Shown here one piece after another: positions 8,288 to 17,422 of a stretch of 64,000 bases of DNA. The stretch comes from Streptomyces sp. V3I8. GTDB taxonomy: Bacteria > Actinomycetota > Actinomycetes > Streptomycetales > Streptomycetaceae. Both the position numbers and the translations under genes were made by a program. How positions within the stretch are numbered: the stretch's first letter is position 1; each line of letters begins with the position of its first letter. The notes under the pieces were generated by a model. That model did no database searches. It saw nothing but the letters and a program-made list of their open reading frames with translations, and was not told where the DNA came from. The stretch covers positions 4,712,001 through 4,776,000 of the forward strand of contig NZ_JAUSZL010000002.1 of the NCBI RefSeq assembly GCF_030817535.1. Direction: 5' to 3'.

Positions 8288-9271
8288 TCACCTCGGCAAG
8301 GTCAGCCCCCACGCCCCCTCCCGCACCACCCACGTCCGCGTCCGCACGGGCCCGCCCACCACCGCGTCCGCCCGGTAGCGGAAGTCCGCCCCGGACACGG
8401 TGATCGTCCGGGCCACGGCCTCCAGCGGCGCGGCCGACGCGCCGACGGAGGCGGGCCGGACCACGACCCGTGCCCTGCCCCCGCCACCACCCCCGCCGCC
8501 CCCGCCCCTGCCTTCGCCGTCCCCCGTGGTGATCGACACGGCCGCCACGGGCTGGTCCAGATCGACGAGGGTGCGACCGTCGACCTCGATCCGCAACCGC
8601 GTGGGCCCGGGCGCGGAGGGCGCCGCACCCCGGACGGGACGCGCGGCGAGCGTACGGACGAGAGATCGGCAGGTGTGCAGCCAGTGGTGGTGATGGTGCC
8701 GGTGACCCCCGTCCGCCGAGGAACCGGCACTCCGGGCACCCCAAGCACCCCCGGCACCCCAGGCATCCCCGGCGCTCCCGCCGTCCCCGGAACCGGCATG
8801 AGCGCCCGGATCATCCGCATCCCGGCCCAGCGGCGGAATCCGCAGCGCGCCGAGCACCACCCCGTCGCTGTCGTCCACCAGCAGGTCGAGCCGCCGTTCG
8901 GAGCCGTCGAGCACGGCGCGGGCCGCCGCGACGGCCCCCAGGGGCACCCCGAGGGCCCGTGCGAGCGCCACGGCGCCGTCGTCCACGCCCACCGGCACCA
9001 GGGACAGCGCGCATCCGGCCAGCTCGCGCCGCCGGTGCAGGAGGGACACGGCACGCAGCAGCGCCCGGTCGTCCCCGATCACGACGGGCCGCCGCGACCC
9101 CCTCCGGGCCAGTGCCCGGTCGAATTCCTCGGGCCCGTCGGGGAGGCACACTTTCGTCGTCGCACCCGCACTGAGCACGTCTTTTGCGATCCGTACCGCC
9201 TCACCGTCACCGTGACGGGCGACCGGGTCGATGACCACCAGGAGCTGGTCGGAAGTCGCCACCTCGGTCAT
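8288..9271 (-). CDS. Diacylglycerol kinase-like protein, probably catalytically degenerate
   Basis: A 327-residue protein with the layout of the diacylglycerol/sphingosine kinase catalytic domain: an N-terminal Rossmann-like half (LLVVIDPVARHGDG), a middle segment and a C-terminal beta-rich half (LRIEVDGRTLVDLDQPV). The nucleotide loop that is normally GGDGT is replaced by VVIGDDRALLRAV, so ATP-dependent lipid phosphorylation is doubtful. Two low-complexity insertions stand out: a His run in GGHRHHHHHWLH and a run of ten Gly before RARVVV. It is divergent from purA, with 190 bases between the starts. A non-catalytic or altered-specificity role is possible. Confidence 0.6.
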   Translation of the reverse strand: MTEVATSDQLLVVIDPVARHGDGEAVRIAKDVLSAGATTKVCLPDGPEEFDRALARRGSRRPVVIGDDRALLRAVSLLHRRRELAGCALSLVPVGVDDGAVALARALGVPLGAVAAARAVLDGSERRLDLLVDDSDGVVLGALRIPPLGRDADDPGAHAGSGDGGSAGDAWGAGGAWGARSAGSSADGGHRHHHHHWLHTCRSLVRTLAARPVRGAAPSAPGPTRLRIEVDGRTLVDLDQPVAAVSITTGDGEGRGGGGGGGGGGRARVVVRPASVGASAAPLEAVARTITVSGADFRYRADAVVGGPVRTRTWVVREGAWGLTLPR

Positions 9272-9304
9272 GCCTCGCTTCCTCGGGTAGCATCTTTGTG
9301 CAAG

Positions 9305-9332
9305 AGCCCCTTGCGCGATTGCGCCAGGGGCT
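9305..9332. promoter_or_regulatory. Long stem-loop in the purA leader region
   Basis: AGCCCCTTGCGC and GCGCCAGGGGCT form a 12-position stem with one mismatch and a four-base GATT loop. It lies between the divergent kinase-like gene and purA, 130 bases before the purA start. It may be a terminator for an upstream transcript or a leader element; no U-run follows on the plus strand. Confidence 0.5.
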
Positions 9333-9461
9333 TCGTCTATTCCGGGGCATCCGGTCCGACGGTCGCGGCCAAAGATGGTCGCGGGCGTACGCAGCCATAC
9401 CAGAAGCGGCAGCGTACGTCCCCGACCTTGGACATGCCCCGCCCGGAAGGGGTGTACGCGC

Positions 9462-10748
9462 GTGCCCGCACTTGTGCTGCTCGGTGCTCAGTGGGGTGAC
9501 GAAGGCAAGGGAAAGGCCACCGACCTGCTCGGTGGTTCCGTGGACTATGTGGTGCGCTACCAAGGCGGCAACAACGCCGGCCACACGGTAGTCGTGGGTG
9601 ATCAGAAGTACGCCCTCCACCTCCTCCCTTCCGGAATCCTCTCGCCGGGGTGCACCCCGGTCATCGGTAACGGAGTCGTTGTCGACCCGTCGGTCCTGTT
9701 CTCCGAGCTGAACGGACTGAACGAGCGAGGCGTCGACACGTCCAAGCTCCTCATCAGCGGAAACGCGCACATCATCACGCCGTACAACGTGACGGTGGAC
9801 AAGGTGACGGAACGCTTCCTCGGCAAGCGGAAGATCGGCACCACCGGCCGGGGCATCGGCCCGACCTACGCCGACAAGATCAACCGCGTCGGGATCCGCG
9901 TCCAGGACCTGTACGACGAGTCGATCCTGACGCAGAAGGTCGAGGCGGCCCTCGACGGCAAGAACCAGCTCCTCACCAAGGTCTTCAACCGCCGCGCCAT
10001 CGAGACCGACCAGGTCGTCGAGGAGCTGCTGACCTACGCGGAGAAGCTGCGCCCGTACGTCGCCGACACCGTCCTGGTGCTCAACAAGGCGCTCGACGAC
10101 GACAAGGTGGTCCTCTTCGAGGGCGGCCAGGGCACGCTGCTGGACATCGATCACGGCACGTACCCCTTCGTGACGTCGTCGAACCCCACCGCGGGCGGCG
10201 CCTGCACGGGTTCGGGCGTCGGCCCGACGAAGATCAGCCGCGTGATCGGCATCCTGAAGGCGTACACGACGCGGGTCGGGGCGGGTCCGTTCCCCACCGA
10301 GCTGTTCGACGAGGACGGCGAGGCGCTGCGCCGGATCGGCCACGAGCGCGGTGTCACCACCGGCCGTGACCGCCGCTGCGGATGGTTCGACGCGGTCATC
10401 GCCCGGTACGCGACGCGCGTCAACGGCCTGACCGACTTCTTCCTCACCAAGCTCGACGTCCTCACCGGCTGGGAGCAGATCCCGGTCTGCGTGGCGTACG
10501 AGATCGACGGCAGGCGCGTCGAGGAGCTGCCGTACTCGCAGAGCGACTTCCACCACGCGAAGCCGGTCTACGAGACCCTGCCCGGCTGGTCGGAGGACAT
10601 CACGAAGGCCAAGACCTTCGCCGACCTGCCGAAGAACGCCCAGGCGTACGTGAAGGCGCTGGAGGAGATGTCCGGCGCCCCGATCTCCGCCATCGGCGTC
10701 GGCCCGGGCCGCACGGAGACGATCGAGATCAACTCGTTCCTGAAGTAG
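9462..10748 (+). CDS. purA: Adenylosuccinate synthetase
   Basis: A 428-residue cytosolic enzyme that joins IMP and aspartate using GTP, the first committed step from IMP to AMP. The N-terminus [18 protein letters not shown] contains the GTP/phosphate loop and catalytic Asp; [21 protein letters not shown] and GARGPT-class substrate loops follow, and the length is normal for the family. GTG 9462 is chosen because it puts the conserved N-terminus at residue 2 and has GGAAGGGG (9444-9451) at good spacing; longer starts upstream lack support. The gene is monocistronic, with a hairpin in its leader and a strong terminator at 10769. Confidence 0.97.
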   Translation: MPALVLLGAQWGDEGKGKATDLLGGSVDYVVRYQGGNNAGHTVVVGDQKYALHLLPSGILSPGCTPVIGNGVVVDPSVLFSELNGLNERGVDTSKLLISGNAHIITPYNVTVDKVTERFLGKRKIGTTGRGIGPTYADKINRVGIRVQDLYDESILTQKVEAALDGKNQLLTKVFNRRAIETDQVVEELLTYAEKLRPYVADTVLVLNKALDDDKVVLFEGGQGTLLDIDHGTYPFVTSSNPTAGGACTGSGVGPTKISRVIGILKAYTTRVGAGPFPTELFDEDGEALRRIGHERGVTTGRDRRCGWFDAVIARYATRVNGLTDFFLTKLDVLTGWEQIPVCVAYEIDGRRVEELPYSQSDFHHAKPVYETLPGWSEDITKAKTFADLPKNAQAYVKALEEMSGAPISAIGVGPGRTETIEINSFLK

Positions 10749-10768
10749 ACGGCGGGACCAGGACATCC

Positions 10769-10802
10769 GTGCCCCCGACCGGCTCCGGCCGGCCGGGGGC
10801 AC
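10769..10802. terminator. Bidirectional terminator between purA and the convergent gene
   Basis: GTGCCCCCG pairs with CGGGGGCAC, and the stem continues inward with one mismatch, giving about 14 base pairs. It sits 21 bases after the purA stop and 35 bases beyond the end of the minus-strand gene at 10837. Confidence 0.75.
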
Positions 10803-10836
10803 GGCCTGTCACGGGACCCGCGGCCCGGTACCGGGC

Positions 10837-11487
10837 CTAGCTGAAGATGATCATCGAGCCCTGGGCCAGGCTGCGGGTCGCCGCCGCGTGCAGGCCCAGC
10901 CAGACGTGCCGCTCCCGGGCGAACGGGCTGTCGTCGAAGGGCGCGGGCGCGGCCGGCTCCTCCAGCTCCGTGGGGGCCGCCGGCGGCCGGGGCGGGACCG
11001 GCGGGTTCGCCGGGTCGATGCCGATCGACGGCGCGACGAACTCCAGCTCGCGCAGCAGCACCTGGGAGGATCCCAACGGGCCGCCGCCGGCGAGCAGTTC
11101 GTCGTTCGACAGGGGATGCGGGAAGTCCACCGGGACGTACGCGCCCGCGTGGTCGTAGTGCCAGACCAGGTGGGACTGCCGGGCCGTCGTGTCGAACATC
11201 TCCAGCAGCTGCTCGTAGTCGCCGCCCAGTTCGCCGACCGGGGTCACCGGCAGCTGGCACACCTGCAGGAGGTACGCGCGGCGCAGGAAGTGCAGTGCGT
11301 CGTAGTCGAAGCCCGCGACCGGCGCCACGTCGCCGGAGAGCCCCGGCATGTACGCGTACACCGGTACCGGCGGTAGTCCGGCCTCGCCCAGCGTCTTGTC
11401 GTAGAGCGCGAGTTCCTCGGCGAAGGGGTTGTCGGGGGTGTGGCACAACACGTCGACGAGCGGGACCAGCCACAGGTCACAGGCCAA
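10837..11487 (-). CDS. Conserved hypothetical protein of Streptomyces
   Basis: A 216-residue soluble protein starting MACDLWLVPLVDVLCHTP. I see no signal peptide, membrane segment or catalytic motif. It is Asp/Glu-rich, with WHYDHAGAYVPVDF in the middle, a Pro-rich linker (PANPPVPPRPP) near residue 165 and a short conserved-looking end ERHVWLGLHAAATRSL. Its position convergent to purA is, to my recollection, kept in streptomycetes, but that is not evidence of function. Third-position G/C bias and the convergent terminator support that it is a real gene. Confidence 0.7.
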   Translation of the reverse strand: MACDLWLVPLVDVLCHTPDNPFAEELALYDKTLGEAGLPPVPVYAYMPGLSGDVAPVAGFDYDALHFLRRAYLLQVCQLPVTPVGELGGDYEQLLEMFDTTARQSHLVWHYDHAGAYVPVDFPHPLSNDELLAGGGPLGSSQVLLRELEFVAPSIGIDPANPPVPPRPPAAPTELEEPAAPAPFDDSPFARERHVWLGLHAAATRSLAQGSMIIFS

Positions 11488-11666
11488 CTGAGAGCTCCTC
11501 GTTCAGCACGGTGGTCAAGGCAGCGTAATGGGTGGGGGCGCGGTCGGTCCCCCCTGTGCGGGTCGGATACCCCACACCCGCCGGCCCATCTGCCCGCCCT
11601 GCCGCCGGCTCATCTGCCCGCTCCGCAGTCGGCCCACCTGCCCGCTCCGTTGCCGATTCGCGGCCC

Positions 11667-12398
11667 TCAGCCCTGCGACAGCACTTCGATCAGGGTCAGC
11701 GAGTGGGTGTTGTACGCCGCGACGATGTCGTGCGCGGCCGGGGCGTCCCGGCGCGTGAGGGCGTCCACGAGGTCCGTGTGCCCGGCCCACAGGTGGCCCC
11801 GCAGATCCTCCAGCCGGCGCAGGTGCTGGACCGCGCACACCCAGGACTGGACGCGCAGCCGGTGCAGGAAGTCGGCGAGGTAGGGGTTGCCGAACAGGTT
11901 GCTCAGTTCGCGCCAGAAGCGCAGGTCGTAGCCGATGAGGATGTTCAGGTCACCGGCCGTGGCGGCCCGCTGCGCCTCCTCGCCGCGGCGGCGCACCCCG
12001 GCGAGCGCGGCGGCGGTGCGCGGGTCGTCTGCGCGGGTGGCGAGCGCGGCGCGGGCTCCCTTGGTGGTCGCGCCGGTCGCGTCCAGCAGCCCGTGGAAGA
12101 TGCTCTCCGTGACCAGCGTGCGGGCCTCGATCATGCCCCGGTAGTCGTTCAGCGAGTACTCGTGGACATGGAACCCGCGGTGCTGGTCGGCGTCCAGGAG
12201 GCCCTGGGCCGACAGGTCGACCAGGGCCTCACGGACGGGGGTCGCGGAGACGCCGTACTGCTCGGCGATCTCCTTGACCGTGAACTCCTTGCCCGGCTGC
12301 AGACGCCCGGCGAGCACCTCGTCGCGCAGCGCGTCCGCGATCTGCTGCCGCAGGGTGCTGCGCGTGACGGCGCCATTGCCGCTGCCGGTGCCGGGCAT
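11667..12398 (-). CDS. GntR family transcriptional regulator, FCD type
   Basis: A 243-residue regulator with an N-terminal winged HTH (TLRQQIADALRDEVLAGRLQ, then EIAEQYGVSATPVREALVDL) and a C-terminal all-helical effector domain of the FCD/VanR sort, with DLRFWRELSNLFGNPYLADF. Such proteins usually repress nearby catabolic genes and release DNA on binding a small acid. I chose the ATG at 12398 because GGAGGAAGGA lies just upstream; the longer start at 12437 adds 13 residues and a TTA codon, which in Streptomyces would need the bldA tRNA. The gene follows the aminotransferase on the same strand, so that gene is its likeliest target. Confidence 0.88.
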   Translation of the reverse strand: MPGTGSGNGAVTRSTLRQQIADALRDEVLAGRLQPGKEFTVKEIAEQYGVSATPVREALVDLSAQGLLDADQHRGFHVHEYSLNDYRGMIEARTLVTESIFHGLLDATGATTKGARAALATRADDPRTAAALAGVRRRGEEAQRAATAGDLNILIGYDLRFWRELSNLFGNPYLADFLHRLRVQSWVCAVQHLRRLEDLRGHLWAGHTDLVDALTRRDAPAAHDIVAAYNTHSLTLIEVLSQG

Positions 12399-12499
12399 CG
12401 TCCGGGTCCTTCCTCCAACGGATAAGTACTCGCTCATGTCTACGAGCCAGTCACCTTACGCGTTCGACGAAGGGCCGACGGGTTTGTGCGACACCCCCG

Positions 12500-13891
12500 T
12501 CAAGAGGTGTGTTCGTCGGCCACGGAGAGGGCTTCGTCGAGCGCGGCCAGGCCCTCCTTGGCCTCCGTCTCCGTGATGGTGCACGGCGGTACGACGTGGG
12601 TGCGGTTCATGTTGACGAAGGGCCACAGACCGTGTGCCTTCGCGGCGGCGGCGAAGGCGGCCATCGGGGCGTTCGCCTCGCCCACCGGGTTGTACGGGAC
12701 GAGGGGCTCGCGGGTCTCCGCGTCCCGTACGAGCTCCAGGGCCCAGAAGACTCCGGTGCCGCGCACCTCGCCGACGCTCGGGTGGCGCCGCGCCAGCTCG
12801 CGCAGTCCGGGTCCGAGGACGTCCTCGCCGATCCGGGCGGCCTGCTCGACGATCCCCTCCTCCTCCATCACGTTCAGGGTGGCGACGGCGGCGGCGCAGG
12901 CGAGCGGGTGCCCGGAGTAGGTGAGACCGCCGGGGTACGGGCGGCGGGCGAACGTGTCCGCGATCGCCCCGGAGATCGCGACACCGCCGAGCGGCACGTA
13001 TCCCGAGTTCACGCCCTTCGCGAAGGTCAGCAGGTCCGGTACGACGCCGCAGTGGTCGGCGGCGAACCACTTGCCGGTCCGCCCGAAGCCGGCCATGACC
13101 TCGTCGAGGACGAAGACGATGCCGTACTCGTCGCAGAGCGCGCGGACGCCCTCCAGGTAGCCCGGCGGCGGGATCATGATGCCCGCCGTGCCCGGGATCG
13201 TCTCCAGGACGATCGCGGCGACGGTGGCCGGACCCTCGAAGGCGAGGGTGTCGGCCAGGTGCTGGAGCGCGCGCTCGCACTCCTGCCGCTCGGTCTCGGC
13301 GTGGAAGGGGGAGCGGTAGAGGAAGGGCGCCCAGAAGCGCACGACCCCGGCCGTCCCGGTGTCGTTCGCCCAGCGGCGCGGGTCGCCGGTGAGGTTGATC
13401 GCGGCGGCGGTCCCGCCGTGGTACGAGCGGTAGGCGCTCAGCACCTTCGGGCGGCCGGTGTGCAGCCGGGCCATCCGGACGGCGTTCTCGACGGCCTCGG
13501 CGCCGCCGTTGGTGAAGAAGATCTTGTCCAGGTCGCCCGGCGTCCGCCGGGCGATCAGCCGGGCCGCCTCCGACCGGGCCTCGACGGCGAACGCGGGCGC
13601 GAAGGTGGCCAGCTTCCCGGCCTGCTCCTGGATCGCCGCGACGACCTTGGGGTGCTGGTAGCCGATGTTCGCGAAGACGAGTCCGCTGGTGAAGTCCAGG
13701 TACCGGTTGCCGTCGTAGTCCCAGAAGTAGGACCCCTCCGCACCTGCGACGGCGAGCGGGTCGATGAGCTCCTGCGCCGACCAGGAGTGGAACACGTGCG
13801 CGCGGTCCGCGGCCTTCACGGCGGCGCCGGCCTGGGAACGGGCCTGGACATGAGGACGGGGACGGGGACGGGGATGGGGCTGAGGGGTCAT
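12500..13891 (-). CDS. Class III (PLP-dependent) aminotransferase
   Basis: A 463-residue fold-type I aminotransferase. It has FTNGGAEAVENAVRMAR (PLP phosphate contact), SYHGGTAAA, VLDEVMAGFGRTGKWF (Asp that pairs with the pyridine nitrogen) and LLTFAKGVNSGYVPLGG with the Schiff-base Lys. The family moves amino groups from omega-amino acids, diamines or beta-alanine to pyruvate or 2-oxoglutarate; the substrate here is unknown. ATG 13891 (MTPQPHPRPR) is preferred to the upstream 13924. The GntR-type gene lies just downstream on the same strand and may control it. The Pro/Arg/His-rich first 14 residues are low complexity. Confidence 0.92.
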   Translation of the reverse strand: MTPQPHPRPRPRPHVQARSQAGAAVKAADRAHVFHSWSAQELIDPLAVAGAEGSYFWDYDGNRYLDFTSGLVFANIGYQHPKVVAAIQEQAGKLATFAPAFAVEARSEAARLIARRTPGDLDKIFFTNGGAEAVENAVRMARLHTGRPKVLSAYRSYHGGTAAAINLTGDPRRWANDTGTAGVVRFWAPFLYRSPFHAETERQECERALQHLADTLAFEGPATVAAIVLETIPGTAGIMIPPPGYLEGVRALCDEYGIVFVLDEVMAGFGRTGKWFAADHCGVVPDLLTFAKGVNSGYVPLGGVAISGAIADTFARRPYPGGLTYSGHPLACAAAVATLNVMEEEGIVEQAARIGEDVLGPGLRELARRHPSVGEVRGTGVFWALELVRDAETREPLVPYNPVGEANAPMAAFAAAAKAHGLWPFVNMNRTHVVPPCTITETEAKEGLAALDEALSVADEHTS

Positions 13892-14120
13892 GCGGCCAGA
13901 GCGTAGGGGCCCCGGCGCGGGCACACCATCGGCGTCCTGTCTGCGACGCGGCCGGTAACGCGACAGGTTGTCGGGTGACCCGGTCCCGGCCCCCTCTCCG
14001 ACGCGGTCACGCAGACGGCACCGGCTGTTACGGAACCGTAGACCCCGCTCCTGCCGCCACCCCGTCGTGCCGCACTATCCTCGGCCTGTCGCACATGCAC
14101 GGGGGGAGGGCGGCGTTTCG

Positions 14121-16151
14121 ATGGAGAAACTCGGGCCCGCGGATCCGCACCGGATCGGCGCGTATCGACTGCTGGCCAGGCTGGGCGCCGGCGGGATGGG
14201 CCAGGTGTACCTGGCGCGTTCCGACCGCGGGCGGACGGTCGCGGTCAAGCTCGTCCGCCGGGAACTCGCCGAGCAGGAGGAGTTCCGCGCCCGGTTCCGC
14301 CAGGAGGTGCGGGCGGCCCGGCGGGTGGGCGGGTACTGGACGGCGCCGGTGCTCGACGCCGACACGGAGGCGGCGGTCCCGTGGGTGGCCACGGGCTATG
14401 TGGCGGGGCCCTCGCTCGAGGAGGTCGTCGGCCACGACCACGGCGCGCTCCCCGAGCGTTCCGTACGGATCCTCGCGGCGGGTCTCGCCCACGCGCTGAA
14501 GGACATCCACACGGCCGGTCTCATCCACCGCGACCTCAAACCGTCGAACATCCTCGTCACGATCGACGGCCCGCGCGTCATCGACTTCGGTATCGCCCGC
14601 GCCCTGGAGACGGTCGCCGACGGCGGCCTCACCCGCACCGGCGCCCTGGTCGGCTCGCCCGGCTTCATGGCCCCCGAGCAGGTCCGCGGCGACCGGATCA
14701 CCCCCGCGTGCGACGTCTTCTGCCTCGGCTCGGTCCTGTCGTACGCGGCCACCGGGGCCCTGCCGTTCGGTTCGGCCAACAGCGGCGGGCACGCCCTGAT
14801 GTTCCGCATCGCCCAGGAGGAGCCGGACCTGGAAGGGGTCCCGGAGGGCATCGCCGATCTCGTCCGGCAGTGCCTGCGCAAGGATCCCGCCTCCCGCCCG
14901 ACCCTCGACGACATCCTGCGGCGCACGGGAGCGGAGGACACGGTCGCGGACGGCCGCAGCCGCGATCCCTGGCTGCCGGGCATGCTGGTGGCCCAGCTGG
15001 GCCGCCACGCGGTCCAGCTGCTGGACGCGGAGGACCCGGACACCTCGGCCCGTCCGGCGCCCGGCCCCGGAGCCCGTCCGGCGTTCGAGGACGAGGCCGT
15101 CCGGGCCGACGAGGGTCCTGAGGGCCAGGACCCCCCTGGCCCCCCGAGCCCCTCGACACCCGCGCCCGCATCCGCATCCGCACCCGCACCCACACCCACG
15201 CCCACCCCGACCCCGGCCACCACCCCCGAGGCCTCCCCGGAACACGCCCCCACGCCCGACGCCTCCTCCCCGTCCCGGCCGGGCCCTCCGTCCGGCCCGC
15301 CCGGCGCCCCCGTCGACAGCCTCCCCACGATGACGGCGGGCCTGCCCGGCACACCCCCGCCCCCGGGCCCGGTCCATCCCGCCTACGGCTATCCCCAGCA
15401 GCACCCCCAGCCCATCGGCTACGGCTACCCGCACCAGCAGCGGCCCGATGCCTGGTCGGCGGCCCCGGCCGGGTACGCACCCGCCGCGGGCTCGACCCCT
15501 CCGTACGGACCGACGCCCCCGTACGGACCGTACGGACCGGGAAGCGCCCCGCAGCCGGGACAGCCGGAGCCGCCGCGCAGGAGCGGCCGGTCCACCGCGC
15601 TGCTGATCGCCGTGGCACTGATCGTCGCGCTCGGCGCGGGCGCGTCCGTGTACGCCCTCATGAACGGCGACGGCGACGGCCGGGCCGGCGGCGACCCCAC
15701 CGGCAGGCCGACGACGGGTGCGCCGACCACTCCCGGACCGTCCACCCGGGACCCTTCGACACAGCCGCCCAGCACGGCGGGGGAGACCCCGGCGGACGGC
15801 GCGGTCCCGGCCGCGTACCTCGGCACCTGGACCGCGTCCATCGACAATGACACGGGCCGCAACACCCGCCGCCTCACCATCGAGCAGGGCGAGGTGGGGG
15901 ACACGGTGCTCTCGCTGACGGCGGACGGACCGGCGGGCGACGGCACGTACCACTGTGTGTTCAGCGCGGCGCTGGAGGAGGCCCCGGGCGACGGCGGTTC
16001 CCTGCGGATCGGCCCGTCCGAGGTCACCGTCGGAGAGCCGGCCTCGTCCTGCGCACCGGGCGGGACGACGGAGCTGACCGTCCTGCCGGACGGCCGGCTG
16101 CGGCGCGTGAACACGAGCAGCGGCGACGAACTGACGTACACGAAGCAGTGA
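14121..16151 (+). CDS. Receptor-like Ser/Thr protein kinase (PknB type)
   Basis: A 676-residue membrane kinase. The kinase domain (about 14-275) has the Gly loop LGAGGMGQVY, ATP-binding Lys43, catalytic loop HRDLKPSN (Asp138), DFG at 155-157 and APEQ. A long Pro/Ala/Ser/Gly/Tyr-rich cytoplasmic linker follows, then one membrane segment (TALLIAVALIVALGAG, about 493-515), a Thr/Pro-rich stalk and a C-terminal external domain with two Cys (TYHCVFSAAL, ASSCAPGG). The external domain has no PASTA repeats; YLGTWTASIDNDTGRNTRRL is characteristic of a beta-rich lipocalin-like domain seen on several Streptomyces kinases. ATG 14121 sits after GGGAGGG. The gene is divergent from the aminotransferase. 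Confidence 0.93.
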   Translation: MEKLGPADPHRIGAYRLLARLGAGGMGQVYLARSDRGRTVAVKLVRRELAEQEEFRARFRQEVRAARRVGGYWTAPVLDADTEAAVPWVATGYVAGPSLEEVVGHDHGALPERSVRILAAGLAHALKDIHTAGLIHRDLKPSNILVTIDGPRVIDFGIARALETVADGGLTRTGALVGSPGFMAPEQVRGDRITPACDVFCLGSVLSYAATGALPFGSANSGGHALMFRIAQEEPDLEGVPEGIADLVRQCLRKDPASRPTLDDILRRTGAEDTVADGRSRDPWLPGMLVAQLGRHAVQLLDAEDPDTSARPAPGPGARPAFEDEAVRADEGPEGQDPPGPPSPSTPAPASASAPAPTPTPTPTPATTPEASPEHAPTPDASSPSRPGPPSGPPGAPVDSLPTMTAGLPGTPPPPGPVHPAYGYPQQHPQPIGYGYPHQQRPDAWSAAPAGYAPAAGSTPPYGPTPPYGPYGPGSAPQPGQPEPPRRSGRSTALLIAVALIVALGAGASVYALMNGDGDGRAGGDPTGRPTTGAPTTPGPSTRDPSTQPPSTAGETPADGAVPAAYLGTWTASIDNDTGRNTRRLTIEQGEVGDTVLSLTADGPAGDGTYHCVFSAALEEAPGDGGSLRIGPSEVTVGEPASSCAPGGTTELTVLPDGRLRRVNTSSGDELTYTKQ

Positions 16152-16154
16152 CGG

Positions 16155-16232
16155 CCCGGCCGTTCCCCCTTTGGCTCTCACCCGGCCGTTCCCCCCCTGG
16201 CTCTCACCCGGCCGTTCTCCCCTTGGCCCTCA
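16155..16232. repeat. Three tandem copies of a 26-bp repeat
   Basis: Units at 16155, 16181 and 16207 share CCCGGCCGTT, a C-rich run and TGGCTCTCA, with two to four differences each. The array lies directly after the kinase stop and merges into the following hairpin. Confidence 0.85.
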
Positions 16233-16239
16233 AGGGGAG
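16217..16239. terminator. Hairpin between convergent genes
   Basis: CTCCCCTT and AAGGGGAG form a perfect 8-bp stem with a seven-base loop, between the kinase and the minus-strand gene ending at 16255. A modest bidirectional terminator. Confidence 0.5.
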
Positions 16240-16254
16240 GGGGCGGGACCTTCC

Positions 16255-17124
16255 CTACCGAGGAGACTCCGGAGGTCGTTGCCGGGGCATGTTCGGCCGG
16301 GTCCCCGGAGGGACCGGCGGCCACCCCGGCGCCCACGCGTCACCCCGCCCGCCCCCGCCGGCGGCGCCCCCGCCGCCGGAACCGGCCCCCGTGCCCCCGC
16401 CCGCCCGGAGCGCGCCCGGAGTCGCCCCCGACCGGAACTCCACCATCCAGTCCGCGGTCTCCACCCGCACCAGTTCCGTCACGTCCTCCGAGAACCGCCG
16501 CAGCACCCCGAGACACCGCTCGGCCGCCTCTCCGGCGGTCCCCTCGGTCGGCCCCAGGACCTCCCGCACGCACTCGGACGCCCACTCGAACTGCAGTGCC
16601 TGCAACCGCCGCTGCACGGCCTGCGCCGTCGCGACGTCCCGCATCCACCCGGAGGTCACCCCGAAGCACCGGTCGCCCGCCACACAGCCGACCGCCAGGA
16701 GCAACGCCAGGTACCCCCAGGAGGCGCCCCCGCCCAGCACCCCGGCGAGGTCCAGCAGCGGCAGGGCGGCACCGGCGAGAGCTCCGGCGGCCGCCCCGGC
16801 GCGCAGCGCCCGCGCGCACCGCCGCTTCCACACCCGGTCGGCGAGGTACCAGGACACCGTGGTCAGCGCCCCCGCCTCCACCCACCGGTACAGCTCGTGG
16901 AGCCGCTCGGCCGGCTCGCCCCAGTCGCCGAGCGGGAAGGCCCGCCCCGTCAGATCGCCGGTCGCCGCCCCCCGGGGCACGAGTCCCGGGGGCCCCGCGG
17001 GACCGGCACCGCCCGGCCGCTGCCCGCCCAGCGGGTGCTTGCCCGGTTCCAGCTCGCCGGGTCCCGGGCCGTCGCCCCGGCCCTCCTGGGCCGACCCCTC
17101 GGGCTGCATGTCCGGCTGGCTCAC
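16255..17124 (-). CDS. Two-TM membrane protein, SLATT-like
   Basis: A 289-residue protein. The N-terminal 55 residues are Gly/Pro/Glu-rich and disordered-looking. A helix-rich core follows: LHELYRWVEAGALTTVSWYLADR, two adjacent hydrophobic segments (ALRAGAAAGALAGAALPLLDL and ASWGYLALLLAVGCVAGD) and a helix FEWASECVREVLG. The last 60 residues are Gly/Pro-rich. Two membrane helices flanked by conserved helices recall SLATT-domain proteins, which in other settings are putative pore-forming effectors. That assignment is tentative, and in streptomycetes such genes also occur in core regions without a defence context. It is divergent from the YbaB gene. Confidence 0.6.
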   Translation of the reverse strand: MSQPDMQPEGSAQEGRGDGPGPGELEPGKHPLGGQRPGGAGPAGPPGLVPRGAATGDLTGRAFPLGDWGEPAERLHELYRWVEAGALTTVSWYLADRVWKRRCARALRAGAAAGALAGAALPLLDLAGVLGGGASWGYLALLLAVGCVAGDRCFGVTSGWMRDVATAQAVQRRLQALQFEWASECVREVLGPTEGTAGEAAERCLGVLRRFSEDVTELVRVETADWMVEFRSGATPGALRAGGGTGAGSGGGGAAGGGGRGDAWAPGWPPVPPGTRPNMPRQRPPESPR

Positions 17125-17148
17125 CCGAGGCTCCCTAAAGCGCGACGC

Positions 17149-17206
17149 TGCGTGATGTCATATGACTTTGTGTGGCGCTGTGTGATGTTGCGTGATGAGG
17201 TTTACG
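17149..17206. repeat. Degenerate TGCGTGATG repeats in a divergent promoter region
   Basis: GCTGCGTGATG, GCTGTGTGATG and TTGCGTGATG occur within 58 bases, with TGTCATATGAC between. The region holds the promoters of the minus-strand gene at 17124 and the YbaB gene at 17423, so the repeats could be regulator sites; no function is assigned. Confidence 0.45.
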
Positions 17207-17422
17207 GTGCGAGGCGCCGATGCACCGCACCCTTCCTACCTCCCAACGGGTGGCGACGGCCCCACTTTCCGGTCCTTTCCGCCCGGATGTGGGGCTTGAT
17301 CAGGTATAGGACAATCTCTCTCCTCACTCGAAAGAGTGCTGGAGCGACGGCCCGGTAGACCACGTAGGCTCGTCCCAAGGCGGAAAACCCGCCGGACAGC
17401 CGTACGAAACCAGGAGCTGATC

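Noticed and set aside
6789..9271. Small biosynthetic gene cluster around the P450
   Set aside because: No synthase, ferredoxin, regulator or transporter adjacent; the P450 stands alone.
16255..17124. Defence system built around the SLATT-like protein
   Set aside because: Neighbours are ybaB, recR and a Ser/Thr kinase, all core genes; no nucleotide-second-messenger synthase or nuclease partner is present.
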